A stretch of 16,785 bases of DNA from Candidatus Woesebacteria bacterium UBA925 (GTDB lineage: Bacteria > Patescibacteriota > Microgenomatia > UBA8517): positions 1 to 16,785 of the forward strand of contig DBDT01000041.1 of assembly GCA_002293705.1 (NCBI GenBank), read 5' to 3'. Positions 1 to 6,791 of this stretch are shown here, piece after piece. A program made the position numbers and the translations under genes. The notes below the pieces were generated by a model. It saw nothing but the letters and a program-made list of their open reading frames with translations. It ran no database searches and was not told the origin of the DNA. Numbering within the stretch: the stretch's first letter is position 1; every line of letters begins with the position of its first letter.

Positions 1-19
1 AGATGTGTATAAGAGACAG
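1..19 (+). other. Nextera/Tn5 mosaic-end adapter (sequencing artefact)
   Basis: The first 19 bases, AGATGTGTATAAGAGACAG, are exactly the Tn5 transposase mosaic end used in Nextera libraries. They are not genomic. The reading frame through them yields the spurious N-terminus MCIRDS of the first gene. Genomic sequence starts at base 20. Confidence 0.97.
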
Positions 20-20
20 C

Positions 21-788
21 ATCTGGACACTTCCAGCATTAACTAGAGTACCCAACACTTTCATGTCTATCTGGAATCTATCCCAGCTGGCCAGAAGAGA
101 TAGATTAATAAATGGTCAAAACTACAGCCTTTCTTTCAAGCTTTTAGATGATGCTGATTACTGGGACCCGGACAAGATACCGGAGGACTGGGGGATATTT
201 TTCAAGTCTTTCTTCAAAGTTGGCGGAGGGGTTGAGGTTAATCCAATTTATCTTCCACTTTATACAGACGCAGCAGAGTCAACAACAACATTCAAAACAC
301 TCAAATCTCAATATGCCCAACTTACCAGGTGGGCATGGGGTGTTTCTGATCACCCCTGGATAATGCTTTCATATCTTAAAGACAGAAAGACTAATTTCTT
401 TGACAAGACCACAAGGCTGGTAACTTTTCTTTGGGGACATTTTCTTTGGCCGGTTAACTGGTTTTTCATAACAATAGGACTAACACTTCCAACATTATTA
501 AACCCTGCATTTGGTAGAACCAGCCTTGGGTACATGGTGCCACAGATAAGCTCCACCCTTCTTACTTTCTCTCTTTTGTTTTTGGCACTCATGCTTGTTA
601 TTGATATGAAGTACTACAAACCAAAAAGGCCAGAAAATGTGTCATTTTTGAGAGTTCTTCTTCTACCTCTGGAGTTTATCCTCATGCCGATAACTGGACT
701 TGTTTTCGGGGCTCTTCCTGGGCTTGATGCCCACACCAGACTGATGCTTGGAAAATACATGGAGTACAAAGTTACTGAAAAAGTTTGA
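21..788 (+). CDS. GT2 membrane glycosyltransferase, C-terminal part (5' truncated)
   Basis: This is the carboxy-terminal part of a membrane-bound family 2 glycosyltransferase, the class that includes cellulose synthase-like and other processive transferases. Visible are the ED of the acceptor-base motif (PEDW, near base 180) and the QxxRW motif as QLTRW (bases 318-332), which binds the growing chain. Several hydrophobic helices follow, the first around base 415 onward. The nucleotide-binding first half with its D and DxD residues lies beyond the contig edge. The first six apparent residues are adapter. It heads an operon of polyprenyl/GT-C genes, so a role in extracellular or lipid-linked polysaccharide assembly is inferred. 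The sugar donor cannot be told from this part. Confidence 0.85.
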   Translation: MWTLPALTRVPNTFMSIWNLSQLARRDRLINGQNYSLSFKLLDDADYWDPDKIPEDWGIFFKSFFKVGGGVEVNPIYLPLYTDAAESTTTFKTLKSQYAQLTRWAWGVSDHPWIMLSYLKDRKTNFFDKTTRLVTFLWGHFLWPVNWFFITIGLTLPTLLNPAFGRTSLGYMVPQISSTLLTFSLLFLALMLVIDMKYYKPKRPENVSFLRVLLLPLEFILMPITGLVFGALPGLDAHTRLMLGKYMEYKVTEKV

Positions 789-789
789 C

Positions 790-2262
790 ATGCAACGGCT
801 TAGAGACAATAGCCATATTATTAAGCTACTAATCATAATTGTTTCTGGTTTATTTTTCTGGATTGCACGATTACCTTCACTTTTTGAGCCTTACTATTAC
901 GGAGATGAGATGATCTACCTATCCATAGGCAATGGGATAAGACAAGGTCTTTCACTTTACACAGAACTTTATGACAACAAGACTCCACTTTTGTACCTAG
1001 TTGCAGCAATAAGTGGAAACCTGTTTGTTTTTAGGCTCCTGTCTGGAGTGTGCATGTTCTTGTCAGTATTTTTTATCTTTGGGATTGTCAGAAATTTAAC
1101 CAAAAAGGGGAGCGTGTTGCCTTTCTATTCATTGGCAATTTCAACAGTTTTGTTGAGCTTGCCGATATTTGAAGTATTTATAGCAAATGCTGAAAACTTC
1201 TTTATCTTACCCACTTCTGCTGCAATATACTTTCTAACCAGATATTTAGTCTCCAAAAAACAGACAAACTTATTTTTCGCAGGATTAGGACTAGGAATTG
1301 CATTTTTATTCAAAGTACCAACCATTGCAGATTTTTTTGCAACCGTAGGAATTCTTAGCGCACTAGCAAGTTTAAATTTCAATGGCATTAAAAAACTAAT
1401 TTTACAATCACTAATTGTTTTCCTTGGACTAATCACACCAATAACACTTACCATTATTTGGTTTTTCTTTAACAACAACTTATTTGATTTTTTGTCTTAC
1501 GCGCTTTTTGACAATCTTGGCTACTCAACAAGTTGGAGCGGAGGAGAAAGCACTGCATTTCAACTAACAACACTCTCTTTGGTGTTCGCTTTTTCTGTTT
1601 TTGTCTTGTGGTTTTTAAGAAAAAGTGGAAAAGTTAATGAGCTGTTTGTTCTTTCAACTTTGTGGCTTTTAGGGACACTTACAGGAGCACTACTATCAAG
1701 CAGGCCATATCCACACTATTTGATTCAAACCCTACCCGCCCTCTCAATAGTCACAACCATACTATTTTTTAGCAGCAAAAAACAGCAAGTTTACACTGTG
1801 TTTGTTGTAGCAATTTATCTGTTTTTCATTCAGAAAATCGATTTTTGGCTGTACGACATAAAAACTTACAAAGAGAGGGTGGTCGCACTTGCCACTTATA
1901 GCAAGAGTAATGATCAGTACTTATCACTGTTTGGCCCTGATGTTGTCCAAAACTACGAAGCAGCAAAAATAATTAAAGAGAGTACAGCTTTTGGTCAAGA
2001 AGTTTTTATCTTTGGAGATAGTGCTCCTATATATGCAATGTCCAACAGACTACCTCCATTTAAATACACAGCCTACTATCATGTTGACGAGTTTTTAAAC
2101 CAAGACGAGATATGTGCCACCATCAAAAACAAAAAAACACCCCTTATTCTCATAGACAAACAAAGAGGTGCTGATTGCCTGAAAACCCTGAGTACAAGAT
2201 ACTACGTACTCAACCATACTACTGATAAGTATGAATTTTGGTTCTTGGCCACAAAAGAGTAA
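790..2262 (+). CDS. GT39-like (GT-C fold) polyprenyl-phosphate-dependent glycosyltransferase
   Basis: A 490-residue multi-pass membrane protein of the PMT_2/ArnT-like class, enzymes that transfer a sugar from a polyprenyl-phosphate donor on the outer face of the membrane. After the first membrane helix (about residues 11-30) comes the typical first loop with the acidic pair in YYGDEMIY (D39, E40) and the following YDNKTPLLY segment. About ten further hydrophobic helices and a soluble C-terminal tail follow. ATG 790 is chosen because it follows the previous stop by one base; a TTG at 748 would overlap that gene by 41 bases. No clear Shine-Dalgarno is seen. Family membership is firm; the transferred sugar is unknown. 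The UbiA-type phosphoribosyltransferase homologue downstream makes a pentose donor worth considering. Confidence 0.85.
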   Translation: MQRLRDNSHIIKLLIIIVSGLFFWIARLPSLFEPYYYGDEMIYLSIGNGIRQGLSLYTELYDNKTPLLYLVAAISGNLFVFRLLSGVCMFLSVFFIFGIVRNLTKKGSVLPFYSLAISTVLLSLPIFEVFIANAENFFILPTSAAIYFLTRYLVSKKQTNLFFAGLGLGIAFLFKVPTIADFFATVGILSALASLNFNGIKKLILQSLIVFLGLITPITLTIIWFFFNNNLFDFLSYALFDNLGYSTSWSGGESTAFQLTTLSLVFAFSVFVLWFLRKSGKVNELFVLSTLWLLGTLTGALLSSRPYPHYLIQTLPALSIVTTILFFSSKKQQVYTVFVVAIYLFFIQKIDFWLYDIKTYKERVVALATYSKSNDQYLSLFGPDVVQNYEAAKIIKESTAFGQEVFIFGDSAPIYAMSNRLPPFKYTAYYHVDEFLNQDEICATIKNKKTPLILIDKQRGADCLKTLSTRYYVLNHTTDKYEFWFLATKE

Positions 2263-2271
2263 AATATAAAG

Positions 2272-2631
2272 GTGAGAAATTTGCTAAACAAGATTGCTCC
2301 CCAAACCTTTGAAAGGCAAAACCAGTATCTATCTTTTACTGTTCTGGCAAACATTGCCTTTCTACTAGTGTGCATCTACTTAATCCCCCAAATGCCAGAA
2401 AGGATTCCACTTTGGTATGGGGCAGCAAGCGGCGAGTCACAACTTGGCTCAAACACCATGCTATCTATAGTGCCAGCAGCATCAATACTATTTTTAGCAG
2501 TTAACCAAGCCATTATTGTTTTAAGAAAAGAGCCATACACCTCAGCTCTTCTTCTAGGATCAAGTGCATTGTTTTTGTTGATGTGTTTAATCTCAACCGC
2601 CAGAATAGGAACACTTGTTGGTCCATGGTAA
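2272..2631 (+). CDS. Small DUF1648-like membrane protein
   Basis: A 119-residue protein with three hydrophobic helices (about residues 21-40, 64-84 and 92-112). Between helices one and two is PERIPLWYGAASGE, which resembles the P-x-RIP-x-H-x-x-x-G-x signature of DUF1648/SdpI-type membrane proteins; this resemblance was judged by eye. The start is GTG 2272, nine bases after the stop of the GT-C gene. No Shine-Dalgarno is visible, but TAAAAT lies six bases ahead of the GTG. The 3' end overlaps the next gene by seven bases (ATGGTAA), indicating translational coupling. The function is unknown; its conserved place in an envelope-glycan operon suggests an accessory role to the neighbouring transferases. 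Confidence 0.7.
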   Translation: MRNLLNKIAPQTFERQNQYLSFTVLANIAFLLVCIYLIPQMPERIPLWYGAASGESQLGSNTMLSIVPAASILFLAVNQAIIVLRKEPYTSALLLGSSALFLLMCLISTARIGTLVGPW

Positions 2632-3665
2632 ACAATATCCTAACCCAAAGCTTGATCTTGTGTCTGTTTTCATTTGCATTAAGCGTCTGGTTGACCCCAC
2701 TAGTTTCAACTTTTGCCAAGAAGTTTGGCCTTATTGACGACCCAAAAAAGAATAGTCATCCCAAGGTGGTTCACACCAAACCAACACCTCGCGCAGGAGG
2801 AGTCGCAATTGCAGCATCTGTGGCAATATCATCAGTGCTTTTTCTGCCACAAAACAGCGTTACTTCAACAATAATCATTGGGGCAATTTTAATTTCAATA
2901 CTTGGAGTACTTGATGACAAGTTTAACATTCATCCAATTCCAAGACTGATTGCACTATTTGCCATCTCGCTGCTGCCTATTGCGGCCGGGATCAACATTA
3001 GTTTTTTCACTAACCCTCTTACTGGGCAGGTATTTAACTTGTCCAACTTTGGAGCCGCTGAAGCGATTATTTCTGCACTATTTTCTGCAACTTGGATTGT
3101 TTCTTTGATGATGTTTTTGAACATGGGCGCCAAAGGCCTTCCAGGTCAGCTGCCCGGGGTGGTAACAATTGCTGCGGTTGTGGTCTGGTCACTCTCCTTA
3201 AGGTTTTCAAGTGACAAGATTGAGCTACCAATCATTCTAATGTCTGCAATAACAGCAGGCGCTTTTGCAGGTTTTATTCCTATGAATATGTATCCCCAGC
3301 GAATAATGCCCGGCTTCAGTGGCTCAGTTTTGGCAGGGTTTTTACTAGGAATCCTGTCAATCCAATCAACAGCAAAAATTGGAACAACTCTTGTTGTGCT
3401 TGGGGTTCCAATCATAGATACCGCCTTTACAATCCTAAGAAGAATTGCGAGCGGAAAACACCCAATATGGGGAGACAGGGGGCATCTGCACCACAAACTC
3501 ATGGACAATTTGGGATTAAAGCAAAATCAAGTCACTTACTTCTATTGGATAGTTACAGCCTCCCTGGGAATCACTGCTTTAAACCTTGATGCACAAAGTA
3601 AACTAATCACTCTTTTGGCCATAGGCTTGATTTTAGGAGGATTCCTTCTCACAATACGTAAATGA
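2625..3665 (+). CDS. MraY/WecA-like phosphoglycosyl transferase homologue with altered active site
   Basis: A 346-residue polytopic membrane protein of the glycosyltransferase-4 family (MraY, WecA, TagO), which normally links a sugar phosphate to polyprenyl phosphate. Recognisable motifs are the N-terminal HPKVVHTKPTPRAGG region (residues 45-59), the Mg-binding LDD (97-98), IDT (264-266) and the C-terminal DRGHLHH (284-290). Two motifs are abnormal: the usual N-x-x-DG-x-DGL reads NMGAKGLPGQLPG (166-178) without aspartate, and the usual FMGDxGS reads IMPGFSGS (227-234), with Phe in place of the aspartate. ATG 2625 is chosen because it overlaps the preceding stop; an upstream in-frame ATG at 2583 would overlap by 49 bases. 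The stop overlaps the next start as ATGA. The fold is sure; transferase activity is doubtful. Confidence 0.85.
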   Translation: MVNNILTQSLILCLFSFALSVWLTPLVSTFAKKFGLIDDPKKNSHPKVVHTKPTPRAGGVAIAASVAISSVLFLPQNSVTSTIIIGAILISILGVLDDKFNIHPIPRLIALFAISLLPIAAGINISFFTNPLTGQVFNLSNFGAAEAIISALFSATWIVSLMMFLNMGAKGLPGQLPGVVTIAAVVVWSLSLRFSSDKIELPIILMSAITAGAFAGFIPMNMYPQRIMPGFSGSVLAGFLLGILSIQSTAKIGTTLVVLGVPIIDTAFTILRRIASGKHPIWGDRGHLHHKLMDNLGLKQNQVTYFYWIVTASLGITALNLDAQSKLITLLAIGLILGGFLLTIRK

Positions 3666-4585
3666 GACTATCTATTGCCCTATTAAGACTCTCAAGGCCA
3701 GTCCACTGGGTTAAAAATCTTGGAGTTTTTGCAGCACTTCTACTTTCAGGCAGCCTTCTTTCACCTGAATCAGCAATTGCAGTAATTGAGGCTTTTATTG
3801 CATTTAACCTAATAACCTCTGCTACGTATGTTTTCAACGACATAATGGACTCAGACAGAGATCGACTGCACCCAACCAAGAAAAATAGGCCGGTTGCAAG
3901 CGGTCTGGTACCAAAACATATTGCAATAATTTACTGCACCGTTTTAGTTGTAACTGGCCTTACCCTGTCTGCCTTAATATCACAATTCTTCACCCTGCTT
4001 GTACTGATCTATCTATTTATGCAACTTGGCTACTCCCTCGGACTTAAAAACATTTCAGTTTTAGACATTATGATTATTGCAACCGGATTTGTGATTAGGG
4101 TGTATGCAGGAGCCTACATCATAGATGCACATCTTTCAGTGTGGTTTCATCTTTGTGTAATTGCCACTTCACTATTTTTGGCAAGCGGAAAAAGAAGAGC
4201 TGAGATTGGGGTCGTAGGGGAGGGTGGTAAAACCAGGGCAAGTTTGCAAAAGTATACAAAAGAAACCCTAAGCAGCTTTGTGTCCATGTTTGGAACAGCC
4301 AGCTGGATCAGTTGGTCCCTGTTTACATTTTACGAATCACCTAAAGCAGGCACCCCATTGGTTTTATTTCTCTCGGAAATATCAAGGGCCACAACCATAA
4401 GCAAGCTTTTGATGGTCACAATTCCAATTACAATCTTTGGAATCATGCGTTACCAACTTTTGATATTCGAAGAAAAAACTGAGGCTCCAGAAAAAGTTCT
4501 TTTAAAAGACCCACTACTTTTGATATCTGGCATAGCCTGGCTGTTGATTGTTGTAATCATCTACTACGGAGGCTTAAGTGCCTAA
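3662..4585 (+). CDS. UbiA-family prenyltransferase, decaprenyl-phosphate 5-phosphoribosyltransferase-like
   Basis: A 307-residue membrane protein of the UbiA superfamily. The N-terminal RLSRPVHWVKN (9-19), the first Asp motif NDIMDSDRD (59-67) followed by HPTKKNRPVASG (70-81), the second motif LDIMIIATGFVIRVYAGA and the later SLFLASGKRRAE match the subfamily that transfers phosphoribose from PRPP to decaprenyl phosphate. In mycobacteria that product is turned into decaprenyl-phosphoryl-arabinose, the donor for GT-C arabinosyltransferases. Finding it in one operon with a GT-C enzyme supports a pentose-phosphate lipid donor route here, but no DprE1/DprE2 epimerase gene lies in the window. Start ATG 3662 overlaps the upstream stop by four bases (ATGA). 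AGGAGG at 3635-3640 lies about 21 bases ahead, too far for an ordinary ribosome site. Confidence 0.85.
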   Translation: MRLSIALLRLSRPVHWVKNLGVFAALLLSGSLLSPESAIAVIEAFIAFNLITSATYVFNDIMDSDRDRLHPTKKNRPVASGLVPKHIAIIYCTVLVVTGLTLSALISQFFTLLVLIYLFMQLGYSLGLKNISVLDIMIIATGFVIRVYAGAYIIDAHLSVWFHLCVIATSLFLASGKRRAEIGVVGEGGKTRASLQKYTKETLSSFVSMFGTASWISWSLFTFYESPKAGTPLVLFLSEISRATTISKLLMVTIPITIFGIMRYQLLIFEEKTEAPEKVLLKDPLLLISGIAWLLIVVIIYYGGLSA

Positions 4586-4591
4586 ACCTAT

Positions 4592-5404
4592 CTATTCTAG
4601 AACTTCAAGGGCAGTACTTAATATCCAGCCGGACTGCGCATCATTTAGCTTAATTTGTGTCCAACGATCCTCGTCTGTTAACCCCAACAGCTCATACTCT
4701 TTACCCGACTCAACTCTTGCTATCTCATCTGAGTAAGGGGTGGGGGATGTTCTGACTCTAACGTATCCTAAAGGATTATTCTTAACTAGCACATACTTTT
4801 TCTCTTGTAGTAATACTTCTGTATTTTGTATTGAGAGATTTAAGTGGACCAAAAGATCAAAACCGACCTGGGGAGAGAGTCTGGCTGTTTGATTTGCAAA
4901 ACCAGCACTTCTAACTTCAAGCTCGTATTCATCAGATTTAGCCTCAAACAACAGTGGGGTAGAGCCGAGGAATATGCCTTGGTTAAAAACTGATGAATTT
5001 GTAGGATCGCTGGTTACAAGAATTCTTCTCCCAAACGGTCTAAACGGTATAAGTTGCATCATCTGGCTAGAAGATGAGCCAATATTATCACCAAAATTGT
5101 GTCGCACAATAGTTTTGGTGCGGGGAGTGAGGGAGAGGGTGTCTGCGTGGGGGGGAGGAGTGGTGGCGCTGCTTGATAAGTTTTGCGATTTCATTTCGTA
5201 ACTTACTTGTCTTAAGTTTGTTTCATACTCTACTGGTGTTACTCCAATCTGAACCCCATCAACAAACACCAAGGCTTCGATGTTTGACTCAAAAACAAGC
5301 TTAGACTTTCTATTATTACCTATAATAATAACAATAATTACCGCAAATATTCCCAATAGTACGGCCAAAAGAAGGAGTAGAGTAAGTTTTTTACGCTTCA
5401 TCAT
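4592..5404 (-). CDS. Membrane-anchored PEGA-domain protein with C-terminal SH3-like domain
   Basis: A 270-residue protein with a short basic N-terminus and one membrane helix (about residues 7-29), so the rest is probably extracytoplasmic. Residues 36-75 (FVDGVQIGVTPVEYE) and 127-175 (VTSDPTNSSVFNQGIFLGSTPLLFEA) fit PEGA repeats, beta-rich modules of surface proteins. A Pro/Ser/Thr-rich linker separates them. Residues 203-268 (VRVRTSPTPYSDEIARV, ending SGWILS) look like a bacterial SH3 domain, often a cell-wall binder. ATG 5404 is used; ATG 5401 directly follows and is equally possible. The gene faces the glycan operon tail to tail with six bases between, and is divergent from hsp20, with which it shares overlapping -35 boxes. 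A role in envelope structure is inferred. Confidence 0.8.
   Translation of the reverse strand: MMKRKKLTLLLLLAVLLGIFAVIIVIIIGNNRKSKLVFESNIEALVFVDGVQIGVTPVEYETNLRQVSYEMKSQNLSSSATTPPPHADTLSLTPRTKTIVRHNFGDNIGSSSSQMMQLIPFRPFGRRILVTSDPTNSSVFNQGIFLGSTPLLFEAKSDEYELEVRSAGFANQTARLSPQVGFDLLVHLNLSIQNTEVLLQEKKYVLVKNNPLGYVRVRTSPTPYSDEIARVESGKEYELLGLTDEDRWTQIKLNDAQSGWILSTALEVLE
5122..5158 (+). repeat. G-run tract (possible G-quadruplex) inside the PEGA gene
   Basis: Four G runs (5122-5125, 5131-5133, 5137-5139, 5149-5155) lie on the plus strand, unusual in this AT-rich window. They encode the Pro/Thr/Ser linker of the PEGA protein on the other strand. The third loop is nine bases, so quadruplex formation is only possible, not predicted firmly. 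Confidence 0.35.
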
Positions 5405-5409
5405 CTATC

Positions 5410-5439
5410 ATTCTATCCTCTTGGCAAACATATTGACAA
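5410..5439 (-). promoter_or_regulatory. Promoter of the PEGA gene, leaderless geometry
   Basis: On the minus strand TTGTCA (5434-5439) and TAGAAT (5410-5415) are 18 bases apart, and the -10 ends five bases before ATG 5404. Transcription would begin at or very near the start codon. The -35 overlaps that of the divergent hsp20 promoter on the other strand. Confidence 0.55.
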
Positions 5440-5461
5440 AGCCAAATACATTTTTTAGGAT
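5433..5461 (+). promoter_or_regulatory. hsp20 sigma70-type promoter
   Basis: TTGACA (5433-5438), a 17-base spacer, and TAGGAT (5456-5461) form a near-consensus vegetative promoter. Transcription would start around 5468, just ahead of the CIRCE-like operator, giving a leader of about 85 bases. Confidence 0.7.
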
Positions 5462-5471
5462 AAGCTAGTTA

Positions 5472-5498
5472 TTGGCACTTATCCACAATGAGTGCCAG
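5472..5498 (+). promoter_or_regulatory. CIRCE-like HrcA operator of hsp20
   Basis: TTGGCACTT-N9-GAGTGCCAG is an inverted repeat with the exact 9-9-9 layout of CIRCE (consensus TTAGCACTC-N9-GAGTGCTAA). It matches 7 of 9 bases in each half. It begins about ten bases after the -10 box, a standard repressor position. The groESL promoter carries a second copy. Confidence 0.75.
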
Positions 5499-5552
5499 TT
5501 TTCACGAAATGTTTTCACAGAAATGGAGGTGACAAAATAACTATATCAAACT

Positions 5553-5948
5553 ATGACAACTTCTCTCTCCCCTCGTGATCCATTTAGGAGTATTTTTTCA
5601 TTTCCAAGATTTATTGATGAATTTGATACTCAAATGCAACGAGGATTAAAAATCAGAGAAACCGAACACGACATTATCGTTGAAGCTGTCGTTGCTGGAA
5701 TACCTGCCGACAACGTAGACGTTGATATCGAAGATGGTGTTTTAACAATCAAAGCTGAGCACAAAAATGATGAAAAAAGCCAGGAAGGAAGAGTCAGCTC
5801 AAGCTATAGCTACTACTACACCACTGCCCTCTCTGGAGGACAATGGGACAAGGCTGAAGCTGAAGTAGAACATGGTGTTGTGATTGTAAAAATACCTAAA
5901 GCGGAAAGTGTTAAGCCTAGAAAAATTACAGTAAAGGCAAAAAAATAA
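5553..5948 (+). CDS. Hsp20/alpha-crystallin small heat shock protein
   Basis: A 131-residue small heat shock protein, an ATP-independent holdase that binds unfolding proteins and hands them to chaperones such as GroEL. After a short N-terminus (DPFRSIFSFPRFIDEF) the alpha-crystallin domain runs from about residue 33 to 125, with the family signatures DGVLTIKAEH and HGVVIVKIPKAE. The C-terminus keeps an I-x-V-type motif (ITV) used for oligomer assembly. Only ATG 5553 is possible, since an in-frame stop lies at 5538. The strong GGAGGTGA at 5525-5532 ends 20 bases ahead of the ATG, an unusually long spacing. The promoter and CIRCE-like operator indicate HrcA-type heat-shock control shared with groESL. 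A hairpin terminator follows. Confidence 0.95.
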   Translation: MTTSLSPRDPFRSIFSFPRFIDEFDTQMQRGLKIRETEHDIIVEAVVAGIPADNVDVDIEDGVLTIKAEHKNDEKSQEGRVSSSYSYYYTTALSGGQWDKAEAEVEHGVVIVKIPKAESVKPRKITVKAKK

Positions 5949-5977
5949 TTCACTTTTGTTTCGGTTTTTATTCGCAG

Positions 5978-6008
5978 ACCTCTCCCTCGTGGAGAGGTTT
6001 GTTGTTTT
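5978..6008 (+). terminator. Rho-independent terminator of hsp20
   Basis: ACCTCTCC (5978-5985), loop CTCGT, GGAGAGGT (5991-5998) gives an eight-pair stem followed by TTGTTGTTTT. It sits 30 bases after the hsp20 stop and just before the end of the convergent VTT gene. Confidence 0.85.
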
Positions 6009-6010
6009 AC

Positions 6011-6670
6011 TCACTCGTCAAAGTGTACATACCTTTTTCTAAACACTAAAAGCAGAATTAGGGCAAAAACAACAATTAGTATATTTGCAGTTGCATTTCC
6101 CCCATTAACTACAGATTCAAAAAGATAAAAAAGAGGTGCATTTCTTATAATATGTGATCCTGTGTTTGCCACAAAAAATCTGACAAAATTTACTTTTAGG
6201 TATCCCAGGGCATAATTTGCAATCTCAATCATAACCACCCCACTTGCCAGTGAAAACAAAAACACACCCTCAAACTCATGTTTTTTGTTAATCCTTATCT
6301 TTTTTATCTTCTCTATCATGCTTTGTGGAAAAACTTGAGACATGAAAGATTCCCCATACTTACCTCCTAAATACCAAGCAACTGAAGCTCCGATTAGGTT
6401 GCCAACCAAATCAATGGCAAAGGCTGTCTGCCATCCTAAAATTGGGACAGAGGCAAATGTGAATAACCCACCAGGAAGTGGCGGCCAAACAAGACCTGCG
6501 ACCTTTAGAATCAATAAAACTACTGAAAACAGGACAATATTCCCGCCCACCCAATTTTTAACAATTGTCAGGTTGTCATTGTTGAAAATTAAACCGCCCA
6601 GAACTATTGAAATAATTAAGGCGACGACCAAAAACACCACAAAACCTTTGTTGCCTTTAGTTGTTACCAT
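6011..6670 (-). CDS. VTT-domain (TVP38/TMEM64, DedA-like) membrane protein
   Basis: A 219-residue polytopic membrane protein. The first helix is at about residues 8-29. The WPPLPGGLFTFASVPILGW segment, followed by NLIGASVAWYLGGKYG, matches the VTT/SNARE-associated domain of TVP38/DedA proteins, which contains a re-entrant loop. A second half with GVVMIEIANYALGYL and a last helix near residues 195-211 completes the fold. Family members act in lipid scrambling or flipping, including undecaprenyl-phosphate recycling by DedA relatives, so a lipid-carrier role would fit the glycan genes in this window; that is inference. ATG 6670 follows TACAAT by only five bases, so no ribosome site is expected. 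It is convergent with hsp20 and divergent from tRNA-Cys. Confidence 0.8.
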   Translation of the reverse strand: MVTTKGNKGFVVFLVVALIISIVLGGLIFNNDNLTIVKNWVGGNIVLFSVVLLILKVAGLVWPPLPGGLFTFASVPILGWQTAFAIDLVGNLIGASVAWYLGGKYGESFMSQVFPQSMIEKIKKIRINKKHEFEGVFLFSLASGVVMIEIANYALGYLKVNFVRFFVANTGSHIIRNAPLFYLFESVVNGGNATANILIVVFALILLLVFRKRYVHFDE

Positions 6671-6675
6671 TATCT

Positions 6676-6685
6676 ATTGTACAAT
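6676..6685. promoter_or_regulatory. Palindromic ATTGTACAAT: -10 box for VTT gene and possibly tRNA-Cys
   Basis: The ten-base palindrome ATTGTACAAT presents TACAAT on both strands. On the minus strand it ends five bases before the ATG of the VTT gene; on the plus strand it ends 19 bases before the tRNA-Cys 5' end. The -35 boxes are poor on both sides, so dual use is an inference. Confidence 0.4.
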
Positions 6686-6704
6686 TGGCAGTAGAAAAAA
6701 GTTC

Positions 6705-6779
6705 GGCCTGGTGGCGAAGTGGTAACGCTGCGGTCTGCAAAACCGCCATGCGCGGGTTCGATTCCCGCCCAGGCCTCCA
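6705..6779 (+). tRNA. tRNA-Cys (anticodon GCA), CCA encoded
   Basis: A full cloverleaf can be drawn: acceptor GGCCTGG (6705-6711) with CCAGGCC (6769-6775), anticodon stem GCGGT (6730-6734) with ACCGC (6742-6746), loop CTGCAAA with anticodon GCA at 6737-6739, and T arm GCGGG-TTCGATT-CCCGC (6752-6768). T6776 is the discriminator and CCA (6777-6779) is encoded. The GCA anticodon reads cysteine codons. Confidence 0.97.
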
Positions 6780-6791
6780 ATTTATGATTAC

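Noticed and set aside
748..789. Upstream TTG start for the GT39-like gene
   Set aside because: It would overlap the GT2 gene by 41 bases and adds a polar stretch; ATG 790 one base after the stop fits the operon style better.
2583..2624. Upstream ATG for the MraY-like gene
   Set aside because: It would add residues rich in Asn/Arg before the first membrane helix and overlap the upstream gene by 49 bases; ATG 2625 overlaps the stop in a typical coupled manner.
5122..5158. Firm G-quadruplex in the PEGA gene
   Set aside because: One loop is nine bases and the tract is explained by a Pro/Thr-rich linker on the coding strand; listed only as a low-confidence repeat.
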